DNA of 64,000 nt from Thermohalobaculum sp963822985 (GCA_963822985.1 CAWGJU010000017.1:186001-250000); one strand, 5' to 3'; counted from the stretch's first letter, positions 35,778 to 45,717 are shown. Numbers and translations: made by a program. Notes: generated from the letters alone by a model not told the origin.

Positions 35778-37684
35778 GTCTGCTCGGGCTCCCTGCCCTC
35801 TTCCGCCTCCTTGATGGCCAGCGCCGCGTTGATGAGGCTGGTGTGCGAATAGCCCTGCGGCATGTTGCCGAGCGCCTCGCCGGTCCTGCAGTCGATCTCC
35901 TCGCTCATCAGGCCGACATCGTTCGCCGCCTCGAGCACGCGCGCGACCCGGTCTCTCGCGGCCTGAGTCTCGCCACGCCGCGCCAGGTATTCGGCCGCCC
36001 AGAAGCCGCAGGCGACGAACGCGCCCTCGCGGCCCGGCAGGCCGTCGACCCCCTCGGCATAGCGGCGGATCTGCGCCCCCTCGCCCAGCACCTCCTCGAT
36101 CCGCTGATAGGTCGCGACCATGCGCGGATGGTCCGGCTCGATGAAGCCGATGCGCGGCAGCAGCAGCACGCTCGCATCCAGCCAATCATGGCCGAAGGCG
36201 CCGACGAAAGCGCCCTTGCGCTCGTTCCAGCCCTGCTCGAGCGTCACGCGTCGGATCTCGTCGCGCTCGCGCGCGAAGCGGTCGCCCCGATCGCGGATCA
36301 GCCCCCGCTCCTTCAGCCTGACCGCGGCGTCGAGCGCCGCCCAGCACATCGCCTTGGAATAGGTGTTGTGCTTGCGCCCGCCCGGCATCTCCCAGATGCC
36401 GTTATCGGGCAGCGTCCAGTCGCTGCAGACGACGCGGGCGAGACCTTCGAGCCGCTTTCGCTCGGACCGGCCGATCTCGCCACCATGCGAGACGAAAAGC
36501 AGCGCGGCGGTCAGCACGGCGCCGTAGATGTCGAGCTGAAGCTGGCTCTCGGCGGCGTTGCCGATGTTGACCGGCGTCGAGCCGCGATAGCCCTGCAGCC
36601 AGGGGACCTTCCTCTCGGCGACATCGGTCCGGCCGAAGACGTTGTACAGCGTCTGCAGCCGCGGCGCCGTAAGCTGCGTGGCATGCATCAGCCACTGGAA
36701 AAAGCCCTGCGCCTCGCCGAGATAGCCCAGGCCGAGGAACGAGCGCAGGATGAACGAGCTGTCGCGCAGCCAGCAGTACCGGTAGTCGTAATTGCGCGGC
36801 GCGCCGATGCTTTCCGGCAGCGACGAAGTCGCCGACGCCAGCACGGCGCCCGACTGGCTGTAGGTGATGAGGCGCAGCGCCATCGCGCTGCGGAAGACCT
36901 CGGCCCGGAAGGGGCCGTCATAGTCCAGCCGGCCGAGCCAGTCCTTCCACCAGCCAAGCGTCGCTTCGAGCTCGGAGGTGCAGGCCTCGACGCCGATCTG
37001 CGGAACGACGCCGACGTCACGGCCGCAAAAGGAAAGCGAGACGGTGCGCCGCTCTCCCTCGCGCAGCCGGGTCACGCCCGAGACGACGCCCCGCTCGCTC
37101 GCCTCGTGATCGAGGTCGCTCTGGAACAGCAGGAAGTGCTTGCCGTCCGAGAGGACCCAGCCGAGCTCGCCGCGCCGCTCGAGCAGGGGCACGGTCCGGC
37201 CATAGCCCGGCCGCGGCGCGAAGCGCAGGCTCACCTCGGGATTGCCGCGCTCGGCCGCGACGATCCTGACCAGCCGGCGCGCCGGGTGGAAGGGGCGGGG
37301 CCGCCGGTCGCTCGGCACCGTCATGAAGTCCTTGACCGTCACCACGCCGCCATCGGTCTCGAACCGCGTCTCCAGCACGGGCGCGTTCTCGACATAGCGG
37401 CGCGTCACTCGGCCGCACCGTTGCGGCCCGGTGTGGAGCACCCCGCCGCGCATCGGGTCGAGTAGGCCCGAGAACAGCGCCTCGCTGTGGAAATCGGGCA
37501 GGCACAGCCAGTCGATCGACCCCGACTTGGAGACGAGCGCGCCGGTGCGCGTGTCGCCGATCAGCGCGTAGTCGCGGATGGGGGTGAAGCCGCCCGGCGT
37601 TTCGGGCGTCTCCTCGACGCCCGAAACCTCCGATACGTATTCAGCCACGTCGTCAGCCACGTCGTCAGCCACGTCCTCAGCCAT
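35774..37684 (-). CDS. GH15 glucoamylase/trehalase-like glycosidase
   Basis: 636 residues, intact, no signal peptide, so cytoplasmic. The GH15 catalytic domain is clear: DYALIGDTRTGALVSKSGSI and DWLCLPDF, then the (alpha/alpha)6 barrel with YRYCWLRDSSFILRSFLGLG, the general acid in NGIWEMPGG, and the general base region EEIDCRTGEALGNMPQGYSH. Bacterial cytoplasmic members act on maltodextrins or trehalose; specificity cannot be read here. The first 15 residues contain a 4-residue repeat encoded by a 12-base microsatellite. It follows the SDR gene by 5 bases and overlaps the next gene by 4. Confidence 0.9.
   Translation of the reverse strand: MAEDVADDVADDVAEYVSEVSGVEETPETPGGFTPIRDYALIGDTRTGALVSKSGSIDWLCLPDFHSEALFSGLLDPMRGGVLHTGPQRCGRVTRRYVENAPVLETRFETDGGVVTVKDFMTVPSDRRPRPFHPARRLVRIVAAERGNPEVSLRFAPRPGYGRTVPLLERRGELGWVLSDGKHFLLFQSDLDHEASERGVVSGVTRLREGERRTVSLSFCGRDVGVVPQIGVEACTSELEATLGWWKDWLGRLDYDGPFRAEVFRSAMALRLITYSQSGAVLASATSSLPESIGAPRNYDYRYCWLRDSSFILRSFLGLGYLGEAQGFFQWLMHATQLTAPRLQTLYNVFGRTDVAERKVPWLQGYRGSTPVNIGNAAESQLQLDIYGAVLTAALLFVSHGGEIGRSERKRLEGLARVVCSDWTLPDNGIWEMPGGRKHNTYSKAMCWAALDAAVRLKERGLIRDRGDRFARERDEIRRVTLEQGWNERKGAFVGAFGHDWLDASVLLLPRIGFIEPDHPRMVATYQRIEEVLGEGAQIRRYAEGVDGLPGREGAFVACGFWAAEYLARRGETQAARDRVARVLEAANDVGLMSEEIDCRTGEALGNMPQGYSHTSLINAALAIKEAEEGREPEQT
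37641..37676. repeat. 12-bp microsatellite inside the GH15 start
   Basis: TCAGCCACGTCG is present at 37641-37652 and 37653-37664, and with the last base changed at 37665-37676. On the coding strand it gives DVAD repeats right after the start codon. Copy number changes would add or remove four residues without shifting the frame. Confidence 0.85.
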
Positions 37685-37689
37685 GGGGC

Positions 37690-38688
37690 TCACCGCCGGC
37701 GCCCGGACAGCATCGCCGCGGCCATGCCGACCGCCGCCAGGCCCAGGACGGCCGTCGCCGCCCAGGCGACCTCGTCGCGGTGCAGGCTGAGCCAGACGCC
37801 CGGCGTGTAGCGGGTGACCTGACCGCTGAACCGGCCGCGCGCCTCGTAGTCGCCCTCGACCGGCTCGAACAGATTGTCCGGGCGCGGCTCCTTCGGCTCG
37901 CCGGTCATCTGGCCGCTCCAGGCGCTGTTGGCGAGGTACCGGTCCAGCGTCCCCGGCGCGACCTTCTGGGCGAGCACGATCTCCTGTGACGAACGGCCGA
38001 GGAAGAAGTCGCGCCGCGGGTGGTGCGCCGCGTGATGGACGGCATCGGCGATGGTCTCGGGCTGGAAGATCGGCGCCACCGGCTGCACCCGGTGCGGCAT
38101 CTTGTTCAGCGCCCAGTCGAACTGGGGCGTGTTCACGCCCGGCAGGTGCACCGCGGTCAGCGCCACGTTCGACCGCTCGTGGATCAGCTCGGAGCGGATC
38201 GAGTCGGTGAAGCCGATGATGGCATGCTTGGCGCCGCAATAGGCGGACTGCAGCGGGATCGACCGGAAGGCCAGCGCCGAGCTGATCTGCACGATCACGC
38301 CCCGGTCGCGCGGCTTCATGCGCTTGAGCGCCGCCATGGTGCCGTAGACGCAGCCCAGATAGGTGACCTCGGTCTGGCGGCGGAACTCGTCGGGCGCGAT
38401 CTCCCAGAACGGCGCGAAGATCGTCACCATCGCCCCGTTGATCCAGATGTCGATCGGTCCCGCCTCGCGCTCGAGCCGGTCGGCGGCGGCCTCGACGGCG
38501 GCGGGGTCGGAGACGTCGGCGGGCAGAACGACGGCCTCGCCGCCGCGCGCCCGCACCTCGCTTGCGGCGGCCTCGAGCCGCTCGGTGCCGCGGGCGATCA
38601 GGCCGAGCGTCACGCCCGGCCTGGCGAAACGACGCGTGATGGCGCGGCCGACGCCGGCCGATGCGCCAGTGATCATGACAGTCGGCAT
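37690..38688 (-). CDS. Short-chain dehydrogenase/reductase with C-terminal membrane anchor
   Basis: 332 residues. Rossmann motif TGASAGVG at the N-terminus, NGAM for the NAG-type motif, catalytic Ser in ISSALAF and YCGAK for the Tyr-x-x-x-Lys pair. The extra 100 residues end in a hydrophobic helix (ATAVLGLAAVGMAAAMLSGR), which suggests attachment to the membrane. Substrate unknown. Divergent from the TPP enzyme across 262 bases, and the first gene of the minus-strand run SDR-GH15-membrane protein. Confidence 0.88.
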   Translation of the reverse strand: MPTVMITGASAGVGRAITRRFARPGVTLGLIARGTERLEAAASEVRARGGEAVVLPADVSDPAAVEAAADRLEREAGPIDIWINGAMVTIFAPFWEIAPDEFRRQTEVTYLGCVYGTMAALKRMKPRDRGVIVQISSALAFRSIPLQSAYCGAKHAIIGFTDSIRSELIHERSNVALTAVHLPGVNTPQFDWALNKMPHRVQPVAPIFQPETIADAVHHAAHHPRRDFFLGRSSQEIVLAQKVAPGTLDRYLANSAWSGQMTGEPKEPRPDNLFEPVEGDYEARGRFSGQVTRYTPGVWLSLHRDEVAWAATAVLGLAAVGMAAAMLSGRRR

Positions 38689-38950
38689 GCGCTTGGCTCC
38701 CGTCAGATGAACTCGAGCAGGCAGAGGCGCGATACGCCCTGGCCGCCCTTGCAGACACTCGTCGACCGCGGCGCGGCGGACTGGGGAAGGCGCCCGCCCC
38801 GGCCGAAGCAAATACCGCGAGTCAGGGAACCACCAAAGCGCGGTGCCGTTCCGATGGGAGAGCAAAGGCCGTGCGGTAGAGCGCGGGTCACCCCGGTCGG
38901 GACGCGCCACTCCAAGCCCCACCAGCTCAGTTGTCGAGGAGGATCCGAAA

Positions 38951-40738
38951 GTGGCGAAGACAGTCAGCGAGTTTTTCTGGGAGCGGATGCATGGCTGGGG
39001 GGTGCGCCGCATCTATGGCTATGCCGGCGACGGCATCAACGAGCTGATCGGCGCGCTGGCGGGATTCACCGACAAGATCGAGTTCGTGCCGACGCGCCAC
39101 GAGGAGCTCGCCGCCTTCATGGCGACGGCGCACGCCAAGTTCACCGGCGAGGTCGGCGTGTGCCTCGCCACCTCGGGCCCGGGCGCGGTGCACCTGCTCA
39201 ACGGCCTCTATGATGCGCGGCTCGACCACCAGCCGGTCGTCGCCATCGTCGGCCAGCAGGCGCGCTCGTCGCTGGGCGGCCATTATCAGCAGGAGATCGA
39301 CCTAATTTCGCTCTTCAAGGATGTCAGCGAATACGTGCACATGGCGTCCTCGCCGGCGCAGGTGCGGCACCTGATCGACCGCGCCATGCGGATCGCCATC
39401 TCCGAGCGGGTCGTCACCACCATCATCATGCCCAAGGATGTGCAGCAGCAGAACGCCGTCGAGGTTCCCCCGCACGCGCACGGCGCGGTGCACTCCGGCC
39501 TCGGCTACTCGGCGCCGCGCGTCGTGCCGGCCGACGACGATTTGCGCCGGGCGGCCCAGGTGCTGAACGAGGGCAAGAAGGTCGCCATCCTGATCGGCCA
39601 GGGCGCCAAGGCCGCCGCGCCCGAGGTGACGCAGATGGCCGACAAGCTGGGCGCCGGCGTCGCCAAGGCGCTGCTCGGCAAGGACGTGCTGCCGGATCAT
39701 CTTCCTTGGGTGACGGGCTCCATCGGCCTGCTCGGCACCCGGCCGAGCTATGATTTGATGGAGGGCTGCGACACGCTGCTGATGATCGGCTCGGGCTTCC
39801 CCTATTCCGAGTGGCTGCCCGAGGTCGGCAAGGCGCGCGGCGTGCAGATCGACATCGACCCCAGGATGCTGAGCCTGCGCTATCCGATGGAAGTGCCGCT
39901 CTGCGGCAATGCGCGTGAGACGCTGCAGGCGCTGCTGCCGCTGGTCGAGCAGAAGTCGGACCGCAGCTGGCGCGACGGGATCGAGAAGGGCGTCGCCGCC
40001 TGGTGGGACAAGCTCGAAGAGCGCGCCATGCAGGACGCCAAGCCGATCAACCCGCAGCGCGTCTTCTGGGAGCTGTCGCCGCGGCTGCCCCAAGATGTCA
40101 TCATCACGGCCGATTCCGGCTCCGGCACCAACTGGTACGCCCGCGACATCAAGATCCGCGAGGGCATGATGTCGTCGCTGTCGGGCGGGCTGGCGACGAT
40201 GGGGCCGGCCATGCCCTATGCGATTGCGGCGAAGATGAACTTCCCGGACAGGCCGGTGATCGCCTGCGTCGGCGACGGCGCGATGCTGATGAACGGCATC
40301 AACGCCTTCATCAGCGTCGCCGATCGCTGGAAGGAGTGGGCCGATCCGCGCCTGGTCGTGCTGGTGCTGAACAATGGCGACCTCAACCAGGTGACCTGGG
40401 AGATGCGCGCCCAGGACGGCGAGCCGAAATTCGAGGACAGCCAGGTGGTGCCCGCCTTCCCCTTTGCAGAATACGCCCGGATGCTGGGTCTGGAGGGCGT
40501 CCGCGTCGATAACCCGGACCAGATCGGCCCGGCCTTCGACCGGGCGTTCGCCGCCGACCGGCCGGTGCTGGTCGAGGCGATGACCGACCCCGAGGTGCCG
40601 CCGCTGCCGCCGCACATCAAGCTGAAGAACGCCGCGGCCTTCGTCTCGACGGTGTGGGGCGGCGATCCCGAGAACGTCCACATGATCCGCCAGACGATCA
40701 AGGATGCGCTCGCGCCGATCCTGCCCGACCGTGACTAA
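38951..40738 (+). CDS. Thiamine-diphosphate enzyme, pyruvate oxidase/acetolactate synthase-like
   Basis: 595 residues. PYR domain at 1-165 with the catalytic Glu51 (PTRHEELAAFMA) and ATSGPGAVHLLNGLYDA; central domain near 190-330; PP domain with the TPP/Mg motif from GDGAMLMN to LVLNNGD (about residues 440-475). The pattern is closest to pyruvate oxidase/dehydrogenase PoxB-like enzymes, which decarboxylate pyruvate, but substrate cannot be fixed. GTG 38951 follows GAGGAGG. The stop overlaps the next gene by 8 bases. It is the first of four genes with a GMC-type dehydrogenase, so it may act on the same carbon source. Confidence 0.9.
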   Translation: MAKTVSEFFWERMHGWGVRRIYGYAGDGINELIGALAGFTDKIEFVPTRHEELAAFMATAHAKFTGEVGVCLATSGPGAVHLLNGLYDARLDHQPVVAIVGQQARSSLGGHYQQEIDLISLFKDVSEYVHMASSPAQVRHLIDRAMRIAISERVVTTIIMPKDVQQQNAVEVPPHAHGAVHSGLGYSAPRVVPADDDLRRAAQVLNEGKKVAILIGQGAKAAAPEVTQMADKLGAGVAKALLGKDVLPDHLPWVTGSIGLLGTRPSYDLMEGCDTLLMIGSGFPYSEWLPEVGKARGVQIDIDPRMLSLRYPMEVPLCGNARETLQALLPLVEQKSDRSWRDGIEKGVAAWWDKLEERAMQDAKPINPQRVFWELSPRLPQDVIITADSGSGTNWYARDIKIREGMMSSLSGGLATMGPAMPYAIAAKMNFPDRPVIACVGDGAMLMNGINAFISVADRWKEWADPRLVVLVLNNGDLNQVTWEMRAQDGEPKFEDSQVVPAFPFAEYARMLGLEGVRVDNPDQIGPAFDRAFAADRPVLVEAMTDPEVPPLPPHIKLKNAAAFVSTVWGGDPENVHMIRQTIKDALAPILPDRD

Positions 40739-41777
40739 GAGCTGGCAGCCGGCACCGCAGCCGGCACCGCGGCGCCGGGCCGGCCCGCTCGCGCCCTTCC
40801 GCCCAGGCCCGCTGCCGCCCGAGCCGAGCCGCCGGCAGGGGCCGCTCTTCGGCAGCCCCGCCAAGGTGGCGGCGGCCGCGGCGCTGAGCGTCGGGCTCGG
40901 CTATCTGATCGGCCGGTCGCTGGGCGGCGGCCGTCCGCAGCGACGGGCCGGCCCGGCGACGGAGCGGCAGCGGCACGACCGGCTCGAGCGGTCGCGCAAG
41001 CTGCTGTTCTCCGGGTCCGCGGCGCTCTCGTTCAGCGCGGTCGCCGACAGCGGCCTCGAGCACAACAAGGCGCGCTACAATGACCCGTTCATGTACGCGG
41101 CGCCGACGGTGTCGGCCGTGGCGCTCGGCAGGGCCTCGCTCCAGGCGATGCGCGAGGCCGGCCAGGAGGCGCCCGGGCGCACCGTCTATCTGCTGGCCGG
41201 CGCGGCCGGGCTCGCGGGCTTCGGCTTCCACCTCTACAACATCGGCAAGCGGATCGGCGGGTTCGACCTGATGAACCTGATGTACGCCGCGCCGCTGGTG
41301 GCGCCGGGCACGCTGCTGGGCGCCGGCGCCGCGGGGCTGGCGGCCGAGGGCGCGGGCGGGCGGCTGCGCGGCGAAACGACCGGCTTCTCGGGCCCAGCGG
41401 TGGCAGCCGGCACGGCCGGGGCGATGCTCGGCACCGTCGTCGAGGTCGGCCTGCTGCATTACCGGGGCGCGTATCAAAACCCCTACATGCTCCTGCCCGT
41501 GACGATCCCGCCGCTCGCCGCCGCCGCGCTCCTGGCGGCAGCCGCGCGACCATCGCGCCGCCGCATCGCCGCCGCGCGGACGATGTGCGGCGCCACGGCG
41601 GTGCTGGGCGCGATGGGCACAGCCTTCCACGCTTATGGCATCCACCGCAACATGGGCGGCTGGCGGAACTGGAGCCAGATGATCCTGCAGGGCCCGCCCT
41701 TGCCGGCGCCGCCGGGCTTCGTCGGCGTGGCGCTGGCCGGGCTCGGCGCCCTCGACCTGCTGGAAGCGGAGCGATGA
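40731..41777 (+). CDS. Polytopic membrane protein of unknown function
   Basis: 348 residues with an Arg/Pro-rich N-terminal tail and about seven hydrophobic segments (AAAAALSVGLGYLIGRSLGG, LLAGAAGLAGFGFHLYNIGK, VAPGTLLGAGAAGLAAEGAG and others). HNKARYNDPFMY, GLLHYRGAYQNPYM and FHAYGIHRNMGGW are repeated His/Tyr-bearing loops that may bind a cofactor or quinone. No family recognised. GTG start inside the end of the TPP enzyme gene, and ATGA overlap with the following subunit 3 gene, so it is very likely part of the dehydrogenase system, perhaps its membrane anchor. That role is inference. Confidence 0.7.
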   Translation: MTKSWQPAPQPAPRRRAGPLAPFRPGPLPPEPSRRQGPLFGSPAKVAAAAALSVGLGYLIGRSLGGGRPQRRAGPATERQRHDRLERSRKLLFSGSAALSFSAVADSGLEHNKARYNDPFMYAAPTVSAVALGRASLQAMREAGQEAPGRTVYLLAGAAGLAGFGFHLYNIGKRIGGFDLMNLMYAAPLVAPGTLLGAGAAGLAAEGAGGRLRGETTGFSGPAVAAGTAGAMLGTVVEVGLLHYRGAYQNPYMLLPVTIPPLAAAALLAAAARPSRRRIAAARTMCGATAVLGAMGTAFHAYGIHRNMGGWRNWSQMILQGPPLPAPPGFVGVALAGLGALDLLEAER

Positions 41778-42412
41778 GCAAGGACTTCATCCCCCCCTAT
41801 CCCGGCTACGACGTGCTCGACAAACGGGACACGCCCTCCTGGGACGACTTCACCCGCGAGGTCATAGCCCTGCGGCTCGACGAGGTGCCGCCGCGCCGTT
41901 TCCTCGAGCCGGACGACTACCTGACACTCGAGGCCGTCTGCCACCGCCTGATCCCGCAGCCCGACCGCGAGCACCCCGTGCCCATCGCCCCCTGGATCGA
42001 CGACAAGCTCCATGCCGACCGCAAGGACGGCTTTCGCTTCGACGGCATGCCGCCGATGCGCGATGCCTGGAAGCTGGGGCTGCGCGGCATCGACGACGAG
42101 GCACGGAGCCGGCATGGCGCGGCCTTCCGCGCGCTGGATGCCGGCCGCCAGGACGAGGTTCTCTCCTGCATCCAGCAGGGCGAGACCCGCTCTTCCGTCT
42201 GGGAGCAGCTGCCCGCGGAGAAATTCTTCAGCGAGCACCTGCTGAGCGGATGCGTCGCCATCTACTACGCCCACCCCGCCGCCTGGAGCGAGATCGGCTT
42301 CGGCGGCCCCGCCTCGCCGCGCGGCTATGCAAGGCGCCGCGCCAATCTGCGCGACGGCTGGGAGGCGCCGCTGTCCGATCGCTGGAGCGAGATCGACGAT
42401 GCCACTGCCTGA
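41774..42412 (+). CDS. Gluconate 2-dehydrogenase subunit 3-like protein
   Basis: 212 residues matching the subunit 3 family: FLEPDDYLTLEAVCHRLIPQ near residue 45 and KFFSEHLLSGCVAIYYAHPA near 165. In known FAD-dependent gluconate or alcohol dehydrogenases this small subunit carries a Tat signal and escorts the GMC subunit across the membrane. No twin-arginine signal is present here (MSKDFIPPYPGYDVLD), so the complex may stay in the cytoplasm. ATGA overlap upstream and 14-base overlap with the GMC gene. Confidence 0.85.
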   Translation: MSKDFIPPYPGYDVLDKRDTPSWDDFTREVIALRLDEVPPRRFLEPDDYLTLEAVCHRLIPQPDREHPVPIAPWIDDKLHADRKDGFRFDGMPPMRDAWKLGLRGIDDEARSRHGAAFRALDAGRQDEVLSCIQQGETRSSVWEQLPAEKFFSEHLLSGCVAIYYAHPAAWSEIGFGGPASPRGYARRRANLRDGWEAPLSDRWSEIDDATA

Positions 42413-44034
42413 ACGCCCGCGCGCGGTCGACGGCCGCGCGCCCGACGTCTTCCGCCGCGACGGCTGGGTGCCGATGCGCACGTATCCCGACGCCGACGAG
42501 GTCGATTTCGCCATCGTCGGCACCGGCGCCGGCGGCGGCACGCTGGCCTGCCGGCTGGCCGAGGCCGGCTTCTCCGTCGTGGCCCTGGACGCCGGCCCCT
42601 ATTTCCGGCCGCTGGAGGAGTTCGCCTCGGACGAGAGCGAGCAGCACAAGCTCTATTGGACGGACGACCGCATCACCGGCGGCGACAACCCGATCTCGTT
42701 CGGCAGCAACAACAGCGGCAAGGCCGTCGGCGGCTCGACCGTCCATTTCCAGATGGTGTCGCTGCGCATGCGCCCCGATTGGTTCAAGGCGCGCTCCAAA
42801 CTGGGATACGGCGCCGACTGGCCGGTCTCGTGGCGCGAGATGTGGCACTATTACGACGAGGTCGAGGACGCGCTGAAGATCGCCGGCCCCGACAGCTACC
42901 CTTGGGGCCCGCCGCGCGGCGCCTACCCCTACCGCGCGCACGAGATGAACGCGGCGGCCGACGTGCTGGCGCAGGCCTGCGAGGCGATGGGCGTCGCCTG
43001 GGCGCCGACGCCCATCGCCACGCTCTCGGCGCCGCGGGGCCTGGCGCACCCTTGCGTTTACCGCGGCTTTTGCAAGATCGGCTGCTCGACCAACGCCAAG
43101 CAAAGCGCGCTGGTGACGTGGATCCCGCGCGCCATCGCGGCGGGCGCCGAGATCCGCGACATGGCGATGGTCGGCCGGGTCGAGATGGATCGCGGCGGGC
43201 GCGCGACCGGCGTGCTCTACCATCGCGACGGCGAATGGCGCCGCCAGCGCGCCCGCAACGTCGTCGTCGCCGGCTATGCCATCGAGACGCCGCGCCTGCT
43301 GCTGATGTCGGCCAACGAGCAGTTTCCGGACGGGCTGGCGAACTCCAGCGGGCTAGTCGGCAAGTACCTGATGCCGAACAGCAACCATGGCGTCTACGGG
43401 CTGATGGACGACGAGATCCGCTGGTACAAGTCGCCGCCCTCGCTGGGCGTCTGCGAGCATTGGAACTATGACGACAACAAGGATTTCCCCGGCGGCTATT
43501 CGTTCATGAGCCAGGGCCCGCTGCCCGGCGAATGGGCGAACAGCATGGCGACGGGGCGCGGCTTCTGGGGCATGAAGCTGCGCCAGGAGATGACGAAGTA
43601 CAACCGCCAGGCCGGGCTCAAGATCGTCGGCGAGGTGCTGCCGCAGGAACTCGAACCGCGTCGAACTGACGGACGAGGTCGACCAGTACGGCCTGTCCAT
43701 TCCCAAGGCGATCTTCAGCTATGCCGAGGAGGACAAGCGCCTGATCGAGCACTCGATCCGCTTCATGACCGACGCGCTGCAGGCGATCGGGGCGCGCGAC
43801 GTCTTCTCCGACAGCTCGACCGCGCATCTGATGGGCACCTGCCGGATGGGCGACGATCCGCGCACCAGCGTCGTCGACCCCGATGGCCGCAGCTGGGACA
43901 TCCCGAACCTGTGGGTCTGCGACGGCTCGCTGTTCCCGACCAGCACGGGCGTGAACCCCTCGCTGACGATCCAGGCGATGGCATGCAGGATCGCCGACCG
44001 GATCAGGGATCTCGCGGCACGCGGCGAGCTCTGA
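42399..44034 (+). CDS. GMC-family FAD oxidoreductase, one frameshift
   Basis: FAD-dependent dehydrogenase of the gluconate/glucose/alcohol type. The dinucleotide motif is VGTGAGGGTLACRLAEAG; GGSTVHFQ and CVYRGFCKIGCSTNAKQSAL are conserved blocks, and the C-terminus has the catalytic His and Asn in SSTAHLMGTCRMG and TGVNPSLTIQAMA. No signal peptide. One extra base near 43650 shifts the last 125 codons; removing it gives QESNRVELTDEV. About 544 residues. Partner of subunit 3 just upstream; the usual cytochrome subunit is not next to it. A hairpin follows the stop. Confidence 0.9.
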
Positions 44035-44046
44035 CGCCCCGAGGCC

Positions 44047-44070
44047 GGCGCGGCCCCGGCAAGCCGCGCC
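44047..44070 (+). terminator. Hairpin after the GMC operon
   Basis: GGCGCGGC (44047-44054) pairs exactly with GCCGCGCC (44063-44070), with an 8-base loop, 12 bases past the GMC stop. No T run. Confidence 0.6.
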
Positions 44071-44190
44071 GCATCATGCGCGGTGGCCCGCCTGAGCGGG
44101 TATGGCCCACGCGGACGCCTATGCCGCCTCGCCCCGACGGGCTGGCTTTCGAGATCGTCGAGAGCGACAGCGCCGCCGCGCGCCGCCGGC

Positions 44191-45624
44191 TCATTCGGCG
44201 CCGCGTTGCGCGTAGGCCGCAAGCGCCCTGCCGCGGCCCTCGGCCAGACCGATCACCGGCGGCGGGTAGGGCTGGTCGGGCGAGAGCCTCCACGAGCGCG
44301 GGATCGCCTCGAAATAGCTCAAGGCGTCGGCGTGCGGGCGCTTGCGGCCCTCGGCGATGAAGCGATCGCGATAGCGGCGCTCGGGGTCGAATTTCTCCGC
44401 CTGGGTCTCGGGATTGTAGACACGGAAGTACGGAGCCGCATCCGGCCCCGAGCCGGCCGTCCATTGCCAGCCGAGCGCGTTCGAGGCGACGTCCCAGTCG
44501 ATTAGGCAGTCGCGGAACCAGGCGTCGCCGACGCGCCAATCCGTCAACAGGTGCTTGGTCAGGAAGCTGGCGGCCAGCATGCGCGTGCGGTTGTGCATCG
44601 TCCCCGTGACGTACATTTCGCGCATGGCGGCATCGACCATCTCGTAGCCGGTCATGCCCCTTCGCCACCGCTCGGCCTCGTCGTTGTCGGCGCGCCAGGG
44701 AAAGCTGTCCCATTCGGGCCGCCAGTTCGACGTCTCGAGGCGCGGGCTGTGCCAGAGCAGATGGTAGGCGAATTCTCGCCAGGCCAGCTCCTTCACGAAG
44801 TGCTCGGCTTCCGCCGAGTGACCCGGCTGATCCATCGCCCGCCAGGCGGCATGCCAGGGGATGCGCGGCGAGATCTCGCCATAGGCCAGGTTCTCCGACA
44901 GCCGCGACGTGCCGCCCAGCGCCGGAACGTTCCGGTCCGCCCGATAGCGGCCGATGCCGTCCTGCAGGAAGGCGTCGAGCCGCTCGCGCGCCGCCGCCTC
45001 GCCGACACGGGCATGGGCCGCCACGACCGCGGCGCCGCGGTTCATGGCGGCGCCGACGTCCCAGTCTTCCAGCCGATCCGAGCGCGGCCACGCCTGCGGC
45101 GGGCGGAGGTCGCCGGGCTCCGGCAGCGACGAGGGCACGTCGCGGCCGCGCACCGCGCGCCAGAAGGGCGAGTAGACCTTATACCCGCCGCCGCTTCCCG
45201 TCTCGACGGTCTCCGGCTCGAACAGCAGCGAGGCGTTGACCGTCTCCACCGCCATCCCCTTCGTCCGGAGCCGCTCCTCGATCTTGCGGTCGCGCTCGAG
45301 CGAGCGAGGGTCGTAGAGGCGCGACCAGACGATCCGCCGCGCGCCGGTCTCGCCGGCCAGCGCCTCGAGGCTCTCGCCCGCATCGCCACGGCGCAGAATC
45401 AGCCGGCTGCCCCGCTGGTCGAGCCTGCGGCCGAGGGCACTCAGGCTCTCGCCCAGCCGCCATTTCGGCGCGGCGCCATAGGATTCGAAGATCGGGTCGA
45501 GCACGAAGAGCGGTATGACCGGCCCGCCGCCTTCCAGCGCCGCGTGCAAGCCGGGATGGTCAGTCAATCGGAGGTCGCGCCGGAGCCAGAGCAGCGTCGG
45601 TGAGTGGCAGTAAGACGTCGACAT
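44191..45624 (-). CDS. phrB: Deoxyribodipyrimidine photolyase
   Basis: 477 residues, class I CPD photolyase/cryptochrome family, which splits UV pyrimidine dimers with blue light and FADH. The N-terminal alpha/beta antenna domain begins TLLWLRRDLRLTDHPGLHAA. FAD and DNA binding blocks are ELAWREFAYHLLWHSPRLET, TGYEMVDAAMREMYVTGTMH-type sequence, and NRTRMLAASFLTKHLLTDWR, then DWDVASNALGWQWTAGSG, the strongest signature. Conserved tryptophans of the electron chain are present. ATG 45624 is the first in frame that gives the family N-terminus. It is convergent with the GMC operon and divergent from a small gene at 45793. Codon use is ordinary. Confidence 0.95.
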   Translation of the reverse strand: MSTSYCHSPTLLWLRRDLRLTDHPGLHAALEGGGPVIPLFVLDPIFESYGAAPKWRLGESLSALGRRLDQRGSRLILRRGDAGESLEALAGETGARRIVWSRLYDPRSLERDRKIEERLRTKGMAVETVNASLLFEPETVETGSGGGYKVYSPFWRAVRGRDVPSSLPEPGDLRPPQAWPRSDRLEDWDVGAAMNRGAAVVAAHARVGEAAARERLDAFLQDGIGRYRADRNVPALGGTSRLSENLAYGEISPRIPWHAAWRAMDQPGHSAEAEHFVKELAWREFAYHLLWHSPRLETSNWRPEWDSFPWRADNDEAERWRRGMTGYEMVDAAMREMYVTGTMHNRTRMLAASFLTKHLLTDWRVGDAWFRDCLIDWDVASNALGWQWTAGSGPDAAPYFRVYNPETQAEKFDPERRYRDRFIAEGRKRPHADALSYFEAIPRSWRLSPDQPYPPPVIGLAEGRGRALAAYAQRGAE

Positions 45625-45717
45625 TGGGGTTGTTCCCGCCAGATTCTGATGTATACGGCCGCGCCGCTGGTAGCTGGCCTTCGGCGCCTCGGGGCCGCAT
45701 CGAGGCCGCCTCGGGGT

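Noticed and set aside
37690..39012. A longer N-terminus for the SDR (start at 39012).
   Set aside because: The Rossmann motif begins eight residues after ATG 38688, which is normal for the family; the extension overlaps the divergent promoter and gene.
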